Below, one piece after another: positions 40,697-49,612 of a stretch of 64,000 bases of DNA (the first letter of the stretch is position 1; the number at the start of each line of letters is the position of its first letter). Source of the DNA: Pseudomonas vranovensis DSM 16006 (GTDB lineage Bacteria > Pseudomonadota > Gammaproteobacteria > Pseudomonadales > Pseudomonadaceae); NCBI RefSeq assembly GCF_000425805.1, contig NZ_AUED01000003.1, forward strand, positions 496,001 to 560,000, read 5' to 3'. A program made the position numbers and the translations under genes. The notes below the pieces were generated by a model. That model made no database searches. It had not been told where the DNA came from and was given only the letters and a program-made list of their open reading frames with translations.

Positions 40697-43600
40697 ATGA
40701 CTGACCACGCTATCGATCAACTGCTGAAAAACCTCGACCACGCCATGATTGCCGAGCGCCACCGCCTGCGCCGCCAATTGCATGAATTGCGCAAGCGCCC
40801 GGACGAGGCGAAGTTGGCCCAATGGGTGGAGAAGGTCCAGGCGTCCTGCGCCCAGGTCACCGCGCGCAAGGCCAGTGTGCCGAGCATCCGTTACGACGAC
40901 AGCCTGCCGATTGCGGCCAAGCGGGACGAGATCAAGAAGGTCCTGGCCGAGCATCAGGTGTTGATCATTGCCGGGGAGACCGGCTCGGGCAAAACCACCC
41001 AGCTACCGAAAATCTGCCTGGAACTGGGCCGTGGCCAGCATGGCCTGATTGCCCACACCCAGCCACGGCGTATCGCGGCGCGCAGTGTGGCGACCCGGGT
41101 GGCCGAAGAACTCGGCACGCCGCTGGGGGCTTTGGTGGGCTATCAGGTGCGCTTTGAAGACCAGAGCGATGCCAACACCCTGGTCAAGCTGATGACCGAC
41201 GGCATCCTGCTGGCTGAAACCCAGCACGACCGTTTTCTCGAGCGCTACGACACCATCATTGTCGACGAAGCCCACGAGCGCAGCCTGAACATCGACTTCC
41301 TGCTCGGCTACCTGAAGACCCTGTTGCCGCGTCGCCCGGACCTCAAGGTGATCATTACCTCGGCGACCATCGACCTGGAGCGTTTTTCCAAGCACTTCAA
41401 CGATGCGCCGATCATTGAAGTGTCCGGCCGCACCTACCCGGTGGAAACCTGGTACCGGCCGCTGACCAGCGAGCAGGACGAGGAGGGCAACCGGGTCGAA
41501 GACGACCTGACGGTGGACCAGGCCATCCTCGCCACCCTCGACGAAATTGCCGCCTTCGAGCGCAGCCAGGGCAAGGGGCCGGGCGATGTGCTGGTGTTCT
41601 TGCCAGGTGAGCGCGAGATTCGCGACGCCGCCGAAATGCTGCGCAAGGCCCAGCTGCGCCACACCGAAATCCTGCCGTTGTATGCGCGCCTGTCGCCGGC
41701 CGAGCAGCAGAAGATCTTCCAGTCCCATCCGGGCCGTCGCGTGGTACTGGCGACCAACGTTGCCGAGACCTCGCTGACAGTGCCGGGCATTCGCTACGTA
41801 ATCGACAGCGGCACCGCACGCATCAGCCGCTACAGCTACCGCGCCAAGGTCCAGCGGCTGCCGATCGAGGCCGTGTCCCAGGCCAGCGCCAACCAGCGCA
41901 AGGGTCGCTGCGGGCGGGTGGAGCCGGGCATCTGCGTGCGCCTGTACAGCGAGGAAGACTTCAACGCCCGCCCGGTCTTCACCGACCCTGAGATCCTGCG
42001 CACCAACCTGGCTGCAGTCATCCTGCAAATGCTGCACCTGCGCCTGGGCGAGATCGACGCGTTCCCGTTCATCGAGCCGCCAGATGGCAAGGCTATCAGC
42101 GACGGCTTCAACCTGTTGCAGGAGCTCTCGGCGGTCAACCGCGAGAACCAGCTGACGCCGCTGGGCCGGCAACTGGCGCGCCTGCCGGTCGACCCGCGCC
42201 TGGGCCGCATGCTGCTCGAAGGTGCCAAGCAGGGCAGCCTCAACGAGCTGTTGATCGTCGCCAGTGCCCTGTCGGTGCAAGACCCGCGCGAGCGTCCGCC
42301 CGAGCGTCAGCAGTCTGCCGACCAGGCCCATGCCCAATGGAAGGATGTCGACTCGGACTTCGCCGCCCTGGTCAATCTGTGGCGTGGCTTTGAAGAGCAG
42401 CGCCAGGCCTTGACCGCGAGCCCCTTGCGCAACTGGTGCCGCAAGAACTTCCTCAATTACCTGCGCCTGCGTGAATGGCGCGATGCCCACCGGCAGTTGA
42501 GCCTGATCTGCCGCGACCTGCAGTTGAGCATCAACAAAGAACCGGCCGACTACCCGAGACTGCACAAGGCAATCCTTTCGGGCCTGCTCAGCCAGATCGG
42601 CCAGAAGACCGAGGACGGTGATTACCTCGGTGCGCGCCAGCGACGCTTCTGGGTGCATCCGTCGTCGGGGCTGGGGAAAAAGCGCCCGCAGTGGATCATG
42701 ACCGCAGAGCTGGTGGAAACCACCAAGCTGTATGCGCGCATGGTGGCCAAGATCGAGCCGGACTGGATCGAGCCACTGGCAGGCCACCTGATCAAGAAGA
42801 ACCACTTCGAGCCGCACTGGGAGAAGAAACGTGGCCAGGTGGTGGCCTTCGAGCAGGTCACGCTGTACGGCATGATCGTGGTCGGTCGGCGCCCGGTACA
42901 CTTCGGGCCGATCGACCCGGTGATGTCCCGCGAGCTGTTTATCCGCGAGGCGCTGGTGGGCGGCGAGATCCAGTCCAGGGCCAGGTGTCTGGCGGCCAAC
43001 CGGCAACTGCTCGAACAACTTGACGAGCTGGAGGCCAAGGCCCGTCGCCGCGACATCCTGGCCGACGAGGAAACCCTGTACGGCTTCTATGAAGCGCGCT
43101 TGCCGGCTGAAATCCACCAGACCGCCACCTTCGACAGCTGGTACCGGGTCAACAGCCAGAAAGACCCGCAGCTGTTGATAATGCGCGAGGAAGACGTGCT
43201 GGCTCGGGAGGCCAGTGAAGTGACGGCGGCGCAGTACCCCGACACCTTGCGCCTGGGCGAACTGAGCCTGGCCTTGAGTTATCACTTTGAGCCCAACCAT
43301 CCACGCGACGGCGTTACGGTGCGGGTACCGGCGCCATTGCTGCCGAGTCTGCCGGGTGAGCGTCTGGAATGGTTGGTTCCGGGCTTGCTCGAAGCCAAGT
43401 GCATTGCCCTGGTGCGCAACCTGCCCAAGGCCTTGCGCAAGAACTTCGTGCCGGTGCCGGACTTCGTCAAGGCCGCCCTGCAGCGCATGACCTTTGCCGA
43501 AGGCTCGTTGCCCCAGGCGCTGGGGCGTGAACTGCTGCGCATGACCGGGGCGCGGGTCAGTGACGAGGCCTGGGCCGAAGCGGCAGGCCAAGTGGACAAT

Positions 43601-44602
43601 CACCTGAAGATGAACCTGGAAGTGGTCGACGCCCGGGGCAAGTTCCTGGGTGAAGGTCGCGATCTTGCCGAGTTGACTGCACGCTTTGCCGCGGCAAGCC
43701 AGGCTGCGCTGGCGGTGCCGCAGACGGAAAAGAGTCAGCAACCGGTGCAGGCCAAGGCGTTTGCCCAGGTGGCCGAGACAGCGCAACAGAAGATTGCCGG
43801 CCTGTCGATGACGGTCTACCCAGCCTTGGTGGAAGAGAACGGCACGGTCAAGGAAGGGCGCTTCTCGACCCTGGCCGAGGCCGAGTTCCAGCACCGCCGC
43901 GCCTTGCAGCGGCTGTTGCTGCAGCAGTTGGCAGAGCCTGCCAAGTTCCTGCGCGGCAAGCTGCCGGGGCTCACTGAACTGGGCCTGCTGTACCGTGAAC
44001 TGGGGCGCATCGAGGCGCTGGTCGAGGACATCCTGCTGGCCAGCCTCGACAGTTGCATCCTTGAAGGTGAAAGTACCCTGCCTCGCGATGGTGCGGGCCT
44101 GGCGACGCTGGCCGAGCGCAAGCGCGGCAGCTGGACCGAGCACGCCGAGCGCCTGGCACGCCTGACACTGGAGATCCTCAAGCTCTGGCACGGCCTGCAA
44201 AAGCGCTTCAAGGGCAAGATCGACCTGGCCCAGGCCGTGGCACTCAACGATATCAAGCAGCAACTGGGCAACCTGGTGTACCCGGGCTTTGTCCGCGAAA
44301 CCCCGGGGGTGTGGCTCAAGGAGTTGCCGCGCTACCTGAAGGCCATCGAACTGCGCCTGGAGAAGCTTGGCAGCCAGGTGCAAAAGGACCGGGTGTGGAG
44401 CGGCGAACTGGGCAACCTGTGGACCCAATACAAGAGCCGCGCCGACAAGCATGCCCAGGAGGGCAAGCGCGATGAACAACTGACGTTGTACCGCTGGTGG
44501 CTTGAGGAATACCGGGTTTCACTGTTCGCCCAGCAGTTGGGTACCAAGGTGCCGGTTTCCGACAAACGACTGAGCAAGCAGTGGGGCCAGGTGGAAGCCT
44601 AA
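40697..44602 (+). CDS. hrpA: ATP-dependent RNA helicase HrpA
   Basis: 1301 residues, the E. coli HrpA length. DEAH-box motifs occur in order: GETGSGKTTQ (I, about residue 94), TQPRRIAARS (Ia), DEAHERS (II), ITSATID (III), TNVAETSLTVPG (V) and QRKGRCGRV (VI). HA2/OB domains and the long C-terminal HrpA domain (DUF3418) follow. It is a 3'-5' RNA helicase; in E. coli it rescues collided ribosomes and affects mRNA processing. It stands alone, with 168 bp before the next gene. Confidence 0.95.
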   Translation: MTDHAIDQLLKNLDHAMIAERHRLRRQLHELRKRPDEAKLAQWVEKVQASCAQVTARKASVPSIRYDDSLPIAAKRDEIKKVLAEHQVLIIAGETGSGKTTQLPKICLELGRGQHGLIAHTQPRRIAARSVATRVAEELGTPLGALVGYQVRFEDQSDANTLVKLMTDGILLAETQHDRFLERYDTIIVDEAHERSLNIDFLLGYLKTLLPRRPDLKVIITSATIDLERFSKHFNDAPIIEVSGRTYPVETWYRPLTSEQDEEGNRVEDDLTVDQAILATLDEIAAFERSQGKGPGDVLVFLPGEREIRDAAEMLRKAQLRHTEILPLYARLSPAEQQKIFQSHPGRRVVLATNVAETSLTVPGIRYVIDSGTARISRYSYRAKVQRLPIEAVSQASANQRKGRCGRVEPGICVRLYSEEDFNARPVFTDPEILRTNLAAVILQMLHLRLGEIDAFPFIEPPDGKAISDGFNLLQELSAVNRENQLTPLGRQLARLPVDPRLGRMLLEGAKQGSLNELLIVASALSVQDPRERPPERQQSADQAHAQWKDVDSDFAALVNLWRGFEEQRQALTASPLRNWCRKNFLNYLRLREWRDAHRQLSLICRDLQLSINKEPADYPRLHKAILSGLLSQIGQKTEDGDYLGARQRRFWVHPSSGLGKKRPQWIMTAELVETTKLYARMVAKIEPDWIEPLAGHLIKKNHFEPHWEKKRGQVVAFEQVTLYGMIVVGRRPVHFGPIDPVMSRELFIREALVGGEIQSRARCLAANRQLLEQLDELEAKARRRDILADEETLYGFYEARLPAEIHQTATFDSWYRVNSQKDPQLLIMREEDVLAREASEVTAAQYPDTLRLGELSLALSYHFEPNHPRDGVTVRVPAPLLPSLPGERLEWLVPGLLEAKCIALVRNLPKALRKNFVPVPDFVKAALQRMTFAEGSLPQALGRELLRMTGARVSDEAWAEAAGQVDNHLKMNLEVVDARGKFLGEGRDLAELTARFAAASQAALAVPQTEKSQQPVQAKAFAQVAETAQQKIAGLSMTVYPALVEENGTVKEGRFSTLAEAEFQHRRALQRLLLQQLAEPAKFLRGKLPGLTELGLLYRELGRIEALVEDILLASLDSCILEGESTLPRDGAGLATLAERKRGSWTEHAERLARLTLEILKLWHGLQKRFKGKIDLAQAVALNDIKQQLGNLVYPGFVRETPGVWLKELPRYLKAIELRLEKLGSQVQKDRVWSGELGNLWTQYKSRADKHAQEGKRDEQLTLYRWWLEEYRVSLFAQQLGTKVPVSDKRLSKQWGQVEA

Positions 44603-44724
44603 CCCCGGCAGTTGTGGCACACTTGGACGATATCCGCCGCGTCCCCCGGATTTTTCAGGGGCTGCGCGGCGCCAGAATCAAGTACAGCGCAGTGATCCCT
44701 GATTGGGGTCATTGCCAGATCAAC

Positions 44725-44742
44725 TTGGTACCTTGGTACCAA
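44725..44742. promoter_or_regulatory. Palindrome TTGGTACC-TT-GGTACCAA before the FabH-like gene
   Basis: An 8-2-8 perfect inverted repeat, 28 bp before the GTG start, so it overlaps the expected promoter or early transcript. Its symmetry and place suggest an operator for a repressor of the FabH-like gene. Confidence 0.5.
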
Positions 44743-44770
44743 TAAAAAACGACCGAACAGAGGAACGACC

Positions 44771-45892
44771 GTGCATAACGTCGTCATCAGCGGCACCGGC
44801 CTGTACACCCCGGCCAACAGCATCTCCAACGAAGAGCTGGTGGAATCCTTCAACGCCTATGTGCAGCAGTTCAACGCTGACAACGCCCAGGCCATCGAGC
44901 GCGGCGAAGTGCAGGCCCTGGCCGAGTCCAGCGCCGCGTTCATCGAAAAGGCTTCCGGCATCAAGAGCCGCTTTGTCATGGACAAGGCCGGTATCCTCGA
45001 CCCGCAGCGCATGGCGCCACGCCTGCCCGAGCGGTCCAATGATGAACCTTCGATCCTTTGCCAGATGGCCGTGGCGGCTGCCGAACAGGCGCTGGAACGC
45101 GCCGGCCGCACTGCCGCCGATGTCGACGCGGTAATCGTTGCCTGCTCCAACCTGCAGCGCCCATACCCGGCTATCGCCATCGAAGTCCAGCAGGCCCTGG
45201 GCATCAACGGCTTCGGCTTCGACATGAACGTGGCATGCTCCTCGGCCACCTTCGGCATCCAGACTGCCTGCAACAGCGTGCAGCTGGGCCAGGCTCGCGC
45301 CGTGCTGGTGATCAGCCCGGAAATCTGCACCGGCCACCTCAACTTCCGTGACCGCGACAGTCATTTCATCTTTGGTGATGCAGCCACTGCGGTGCTGGTC
45401 GAGCGTGCCGACCTGGCGACGTCGGCGCACCCGTTCGACATCGTCAGCACCAAGCTGCTGACTCAGTTCTCCAACAACATCCGCAACAACTTCGGCTTCC
45501 TCAACCGGGCGGCCGAAGAGGGTATCGGTGCGCCCGACAAACTCTTCGTCCAGGAAGGCCGCAAGGTGTTCCGCGAGGTCTGCCCGATGGTCGCCGAGCT
45601 GATTGGCCAGCACCTGGCCGAGAACAACCTCAACGTCAGCGACGTCAAGCGCTTCTGGCTACACCAGGCCAACCTGAGCATGAACCACCTGATCGTCAAG
45701 AAGCTGCTGGGCCGCGACGCCCTGGAAGAAGAAGCGCCGGTGATTCTCGATACCTACGCCAACACCAGTTCGGCCGGCTCAGTGATTGCACTGCACAAGC
45801 ACCAGGACGATCTGCCCAAGGGCTCGCTGGGTGTACTCAGTTCCTTTGGTGCCGGCTACTCGATCGGCAGCGTGATTCTGCGCAAGCGTTGA
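44771..45892 (+). CDS. Beta-ketoacyl-ACP synthase III-like (FabH family)
   Basis: 373 residues, longer than typical FabH (about 320). The triad is present: Cys in MNVACSSATFGIQTA, His in WLHQANLSMNHLI and Asn in YANTSSAGSVIAL. GTG start with GAGGAAC upstream. P. aeruginosa PA3286, which I recall as lying in the same hrpA/ECF/fadD region, condenses octanoyl-CoA from beta-oxidation with malonyl-ACP and so shunts degraded fatty acids into synthesis. This protein is probably its counterpart, but that rests on synteny from memory. Confidence 0.82.
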   Translation: MHNVVISGTGLYTPANSISNEELVESFNAYVQQFNADNAQAIERGEVQALAESSAAFIEKASGIKSRFVMDKAGILDPQRMAPRLPERSNDEPSILCQMAVAAAEQALERAGRTAADVDAVIVACSNLQRPYPAIAIEVQQALGINGFGFDMNVACSSATFGIQTACNSVQLGQARAVLVISPEICTGHLNFRDRDSHFIFGDAATAVLVERADLATSAHPFDIVSTKLLTQFSNNIRNNFGFLNRAAEEGIGAPDKLFVQEGRKVFREVCPMVAELIGQHLAENNLNVSDVKRFWLHQANLSMNHLIVKKLLGRDALEEEAPVILDTYANTSSAGSVIALHKHQDDLPKGSLGVLSSFGAGYSIGSVILRKR

Positions 45893-45953
45893 GTGCGGCT
45901 GTAACAAACCGCGCGGTTCACTGTCCATTGGGCTCGTTCAGGAAGAGGTGGCG

Positions 45954-46565
45954 ATGACGGTCGAGTCCGATGCACGCTTGCTTGAACGCCTGTTGCTCGG
46001 CGAGCAACAGGCGTTCAAGGAATTGGTGAGCACTTACCAGGGCGCCATGCGCGCCGTGGCTTATGCCATCCTCGGCAGCCGCCAGGCCGATGAAGCCGTG
46101 CAGGATGCCTGGCTGGCCGTGGTGCGCGGCTTGCCGGGCTTTCAGGGGCGCTCAAGCCTCAAGACCTGGCTGCTGACCATTACCGCCAACGCGGCCAAGA
46201 ATCGCTACAAGCAGAACCGCCGCGAAGTGCTGCTTGATGATCTCCCGTCCCCCCACGGCAGCGTCGGCGATGACCGGTTCGCCAGTGACGGTCATTGGCT
46301 GCTGGCGCCTCATGCCTGGCACCAGGACTCTCCAGAAGCGCTGCTGAGCCAGGACCAGTTGCGCGAATGCCTGGAGCACACCTTGCTCAGCCTGTCGCAG
46401 CTGCAAAGCAGCGTGCTGGTTCTGCGCGAGCGCCAGGGACTGGAACTGGAGGAGATCTGTAATCTTCTCGACATCTCGCTCTCCAATGTCCGCGTGCTGT
46501 TGCACCGGGCGAGGCTGAAGGTCTTCGCCACCCTGGAACACTTCGAGGAAACCGGCCAATGCTGA
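45954..46565 (+). CDS. ECF-type RNA polymerase sigma factor
   Basis: 203 residues. Region 2 lies at about 20-85 (QQAFKELVSTYQGAMRAVAYAILGSRQADEAVQDAWLAVV) and region 4 at about 140-195 (LSQLQSSVLVLRERQGLELEEICNLLDISLSNVRVLLHRARLKV). AGGAAGAGG precedes the ATG at 45954. The anti-sigma gene overlaps its end by 7 bp, so the pair is co-translated. The signal is unknown; the porin that follows, or the FabH-like gene before, may belong to its regulon. Confidence 0.9.
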   Translation: MTVESDARLLERLLLGEQQAFKELVSTYQGAMRAVAYAILGSRQADEAVQDAWLAVVRGLPGFQGRSSLKTWLLTITANAAKNRYKQNRREVLLDDLPSPHGSVGDDRFASDGHWLLAPHAWHQDSPEALLSQDQLRECLEHTLLSLSQLQSSVLVLRERQGLELEEICNLLDISLSNVRVLLHRARLKVFATLEHFEETGQC

Positions 46566-46798
46566 GCTGCAAGGACCTGGTCGCCCGCTCAAGCGATTAC
46601 CTGGATGGCCAACTGACCCTGGGCGAGAACCTGCTGGCACGCCAGCATCTGCTGTTCTGCAAGAATTGCCGGCGGTTCATCAAACAGATGCGCCTGGCCC
46701 AGGCGACGATCAAGGCACTGCCCGAAGCGCCGGTAGACGATGTCGATGAAATCGTCCAGCGCCTGACAGACGCCCGGCGCGAGCAAAAAAGCCGCTGA
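46559..46798 (+). CDS. Zinc-finger anti-sigma factor (zf-HC2)
   Basis: 79 residues containing the zinc-binding anti-sigma motif H-x3-C-x2-C in RQHLLFCKNCRRF (about residues 29-40), with an earlier Cys4 (LSCKDL) as fourth ligand. No membrane segment is present, so it is a soluble anti-sigma of the ChrR/RsrA type, likely sensing a cytoplasmic cue such as redox state. It overlaps the sigma gene by 7 bp. Confidence 0.88.
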   Translation: MLSCKDLVARSSDYLDGQLTLGENLLARQHLLFCKNCRRFIKQMRLAQATIKALPEAPVDDVDEIVQRLTDARREQKSR

Positions 46799-46833
46799 AA
46801 GCCCGCCCGGAGGCCCTGCAATGGGGCTTTCAG
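46795..46833 (+). terminator. Terminator after the ECF/anti-sigma pair
   Basis: CTGAAAGCCC (46795-46804) pairs with GGGCTTTCAG (46824-46833), a 10-bp stem whose 5' arm overlaps the anti-sigma stop codon. GCTTATTTCC follows. The long loop contains a smaller GC dyad. Confidence 0.6.
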
Positions 46834-46864
46834 GCTTATTTCCTTTCGAAGTAAAAAAGTTCCG

Positions 46865-46882
46865 TTGTCATAAAACATTTAT
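46865..46882 (+). promoter_or_regulatory. Candidate PHO box upstream of the OprP-like porin
   Basis: TTGTCATAAAACATTTAT matches 13 of 18 positions of the PHO box consensus (two CTGTCAT-type halves), the first half nearly perfect and the second weak. It is 114 bp upstream of a porin of the phosphate-selective family, the functional context expected for PhoB control. Confidence 0.45.
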
Positions 46883-46996
46883 ATAAAAGCCACTGATCTG
46901 ACATAAGCCCCCGCCAAGATTCCTCCCCAGCACAAGTGGCCCAAGCCGCGTGTTTTTCCAACATTATCAAGACCATAAAGTAGGGGAGCTTCTTCG

Positions 46997-48310
46997 ATGA
47001 TCCGTAAGCACTTCGCAGGTTTCGCAGCCAGCGCCTTGGCAATGGCCGTTACCGCCCAGGCTTTCGCGGGTACCGTGACCACCGACGGCGCCGATATCGT
47101 AGTCAAGACCAAAGGTGGCCTCGAGGTCGCTACCACCGACAAGGAATTCAGCTTCAAGCTGGGCGGTCGTATCCAGGCTGACTACAGCCGTTTTGACGGT
47201 TTCTACACCAACAACGGCAACACCGCGGACGCCGGTTACTTCCGGCGCGCCTACCTGGAACTGGGCGGCGTGCTGTACACCGACTGGGCCTATGCGATCG
47301 CCTACGACTTCTCGCACAACTCCGGCGGTGACAACCGCTCCGAAGATGGTTATTTCGACGAAGCGTCGCTGGCCTACAACGGCTTCAAGCCGGTCTCGAT
47401 CAAGGTTGGCCGTTTCGACCCTGAGTTTGGCCTGGAAAAAGCCACCAGCTCCAAGTGGGTCACCGCTCAAGAGCGTACCGCCGCGTACGACCTGGTCGAC
47501 TGGACCAACTCGCACAACGGCGGCATGGGCCTGCAGGCCTCCGGCAACGCCGGTGACTCGCTGTACGGTTCGGTCGGTGTGTTCGCCAAGGACGCTACCA
47601 ACCAAGACAAGGACGGCGACAGCACCAAGCAGTTCAACCTGCGCGGCGTCTTTGCCCCGATGCACGAAGCTGGCAACGTTCTGCACTTTGGCGTCAACTA
47701 CGCCCAGCGTGACCTCTCCGACACCGCGTTCGACGGCCGTATCCGCAGCCGCCTGGGCATGCGTGGCGTGAGCACCGATGGTGGCCAGGATGCCGGCAGC
47801 AACGGTAACCGCCTGACCCTCGGTGGCGCCAACAACTCCCCGGTCGGTTCCTACGACACCGACAAGGCGTGGAACCTGGAAGCCGCCTGGGCCATGGGCC
47901 CGTTCTCGGTACAGGGTGAATACATCAAGCGTGAAGTCGAAGCCGACAGCGCTGCCTTCTCCGACATCAAGGCCGACGGCTACTACGGTCAACTGGCCTA
48001 CACCATCACGGGTGAGTCCCGTGGCTACAAGCTGGGCAAATTCGACGCCATCAAACCGTCGAACAAGCAGATCGGTGCCTGGGAAGTCTTCTACCGCTAC
48101 GACCACCTGAGCGTCGACGACGACAACGGTGCGTTCGCCAACATCGACGACGTCGAAGCCAAGGTCCACAACGTGGGTGTGAACTGGTACGCCAACGAAT
48201 CGATCAAGCTCAGCGGCGTGTACGTCAAGGCTAATGTCGACAACGCCGAGAACGCTGCCGGCGACGACAGCGGCGACGGTTTTGTAATGCGCGCGCAGTA
48301 CGTGTTCTAA
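46997..48310 (+). CDS. OprP/OprO-type phosphate-selective porin
   Basis: 437 residues with a signal peptide ([24 protein letters not shown]). The mature part consists of alternating amphipathic strands of a 16-strand outer-membrane barrel ([68 protein letters not shown]), ending in aromatic Phe (MRAQYVF) as needed for BAM insertion. OprP and OprO are trimers passing phosphate and pyrophosphate. A possible PHO box lies upstream. It could equally be a related porin of broader specificity. Confidence 0.87.
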   Translation: MIRKHFAGFAASALAMAVTAQAFAGTVTTDGADIVVKTKGGLEVATTDKEFSFKLGGRIQADYSRFDGFYTNNGNTADAGYFRRAYLELGGVLYTDWAYAIAYDFSHNSGGDNRSEDGYFDEASLAYNGFKPVSIKVGRFDPEFGLEKATSSKWVTAQERTAAYDLVDWTNSHNGGMGLQASGNAGDSLYGSVGVFAKDATNQDKDGDSTKQFNLRGVFAPMHEAGNVLHFGVNYAQRDLSDTAFDGRIRSRLGMRGVSTDGGQDAGSNGNRLTLGGANNSPVGSYDTDKAWNLEAAWAMGPFSVQGEYIKREVEADSAAFSDIKADGYYGQLAYTITGESRGYKLGKFDAIKPSNKQIGAWEVFYRYDHLSVDDDNGAFANIDDVEAKVHNVGVNWYANESIKLSGVYVKANVDNAENAAGDDSGDGFVMRAQYVF

Positions 48311-48340
48311 GCAACATCGCTCCTCATCCGTTAGATCTTC

Positions 48341-48366
48341 AGCCCCGCTCTGGCGGGGCTTTTTTT
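48341..48366 (+). terminator. Intrinsic terminator of the porin gene
   Basis: AGCCCCGC (48341-48348), TCTG loop, GCGGGGCT (48353-48360), then TTTTTT at 48361-48366. A textbook rho-independent terminator, 30 bp after the stop. Confidence 0.92.
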
Positions 48367-48394
48367 CGTCCGCATGAAGAGGCAGACTGCGCCC

Positions 48395-49519
48395 ATGCCC
48401 AACCTCATCCTGCCTCGCCTCGCCGACCTCACACCTGCCACCTGGGATGCCCTGGTGCCGGGGGAACAGCCATTTTTGCGCCATGCCTTCCTGAGCAGCC
48501 TGGAGGACAGCGGCAGCGTCAGCGGCCGTACCGGCTGGACGCCGGCCCATCGCCTGCTCACCGATGCCGCGGGACAGGTGCAGGCGGCCCTGCCGGCCTA
48601 TGTGAAAACCCACTCCTTTGGCGAATATGTCTTCGACCACGGCTGGGCCGATGCCTGTGAGCGGGCCGGGATTGCCTATTACCCGAAGCTGCTGTGTGCC
48701 GTGCCGTTTTCACCGGTCACTGGCTCACGCCTGTTGGGCGATGCCCACGCGTGTGGGACCTTGATCGATCTGCTCGGCGAGGCGCTGTTCGAGCAAGGGT
48801 TGTCTGGGGCGCATGTCAACTTCACCGATGAACAGGGTGATGCGGTGATGCGCAGCCGTGAAGGCTGGATGGAGCGCCTGGGCTGCCAGTTTCATTGGCG
48901 CAACCAGGGCTATCGGGATTTCCAGGACTTTCTCGACAGCCTCGCCTCCCGCAAGCGCAAGCAAATGCGCAAGGAGCGCGAGCAGGTGGCGGGGCAGGGG
49001 ATCGAATTTCGCTGGATGCGGGGTGATGAACTCAGTGAGGTGCAGTGGGATTTTGTCTTTGCCTGTTATGCCAACACCTATGCCGTGCGGCGGCGCGCGC
49101 CGTACCTGACGCGCTCGTTCTTCAGCTTGCTGGCCGAGCGCATGCCCACAGCGATCCGGGTGGTCATGGCGCGCCAGGCCGGGCGTGATGTGGCCATGGC
49201 ATTCAGCCTGGTCGGCGGCGACAGCCTGTATGGTCGGTACTGGGGCTGCCTGGATGAGTTCGACCGGCTGCATTTCGAGACCTGTTTCTACCAGGGCATG
49301 GACTTCGCCATTGCCGAGGGGTTGCAGCGCTTCGATGCCGGGGCCCAGGGCGAGCACAAGTTGATTCGCGGGTTCGAGCCGGTGATTACCCGGTCCTGGC
49401 ATTACCTGTTGCATCCAGGCTTGAGGCGGGCGGTGGAGGCGTTCCTGGAACAGGAGCGGGCGGGGGTGATGGCGTATGCAGAGGATGCGCGTACGGCGTT
49501 GCCTTATCGGCAGGTGTGA
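48395..49519 (+). CDS. GNAT/FemAB-like protein (DUF482)
   Basis: 374 residues from the ATG at 48395. An ATG at 48374 would add seven but abuts the terminator T run. Family landmarks are PFLRHAFLSSLEDSGSVSGRTGWTPAHRL, VNFTDEQGD, the Lys/Arg-rich SRKRKQMRKEREQV and the central YGRYWGCLDEFDRLHFETCFYQGMDFAI. DUF482 proteins have two GNAT folds as in FemX/FemAB peptidyltransferases, but no substrate is established. Confidence 0.8.
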   Translation: MPNLILPRLADLTPATWDALVPGEQPFLRHAFLSSLEDSGSVSGRTGWTPAHRLLTDAAGQVQAALPAYVKTHSFGEYVFDHGWADACERAGIAYYPKLLCAVPFSPVTGSRLLGDAHACGTLIDLLGEALFEQGLSGAHVNFTDEQGDAVMRSREGWMERLGCQFHWRNQGYRDFQDFLDSLASRKRKQMRKEREQVAGQGIEFRWMRGDELSEVQWDFVFACYANTYAVRRRAPYLTRSFFSLLAERMPTAIRVVMARQAGRDVAMAFSLVGGDSLYGRYWGCLDEFDRLHFETCFYQGMDFAIAEGLQRFDAGAQGEHKLIRGFEPVITRSWHYLLHPGLRRAVEAFLEQERAGVMAYAEDARTALPYRQV

Positions 49520-49529
49520 GGGCATTATC

Positions 49530-49597
49530 GCGGGGCAAGCCCGCTCCCACAGGCGCTGCCTGGACAGGGCATTGTGGTAGCGGGCGTGCCAGCGATG
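49530..49597. repeat. REP element, one arm degenerate
   Basis: A full REP arm at 49530-49553 faces a diverged copy at about 49575-49597. It sits between two convergent genes (stops at 49519 and 49613). The mismatched arm suggests an old copy. Confidence 0.65.
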
Positions 49598-49612
49598 AAC
49601 GCACAGCAGATT

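Noticed and set aside
41003-44479. A 1158-codon open frame on the minus strand opposite hrpA
   Set aside because: It is antisense to a fully supported helicase gene and lacks recognisable domains. Long antisense frames are expected from the G/C third-position bias.
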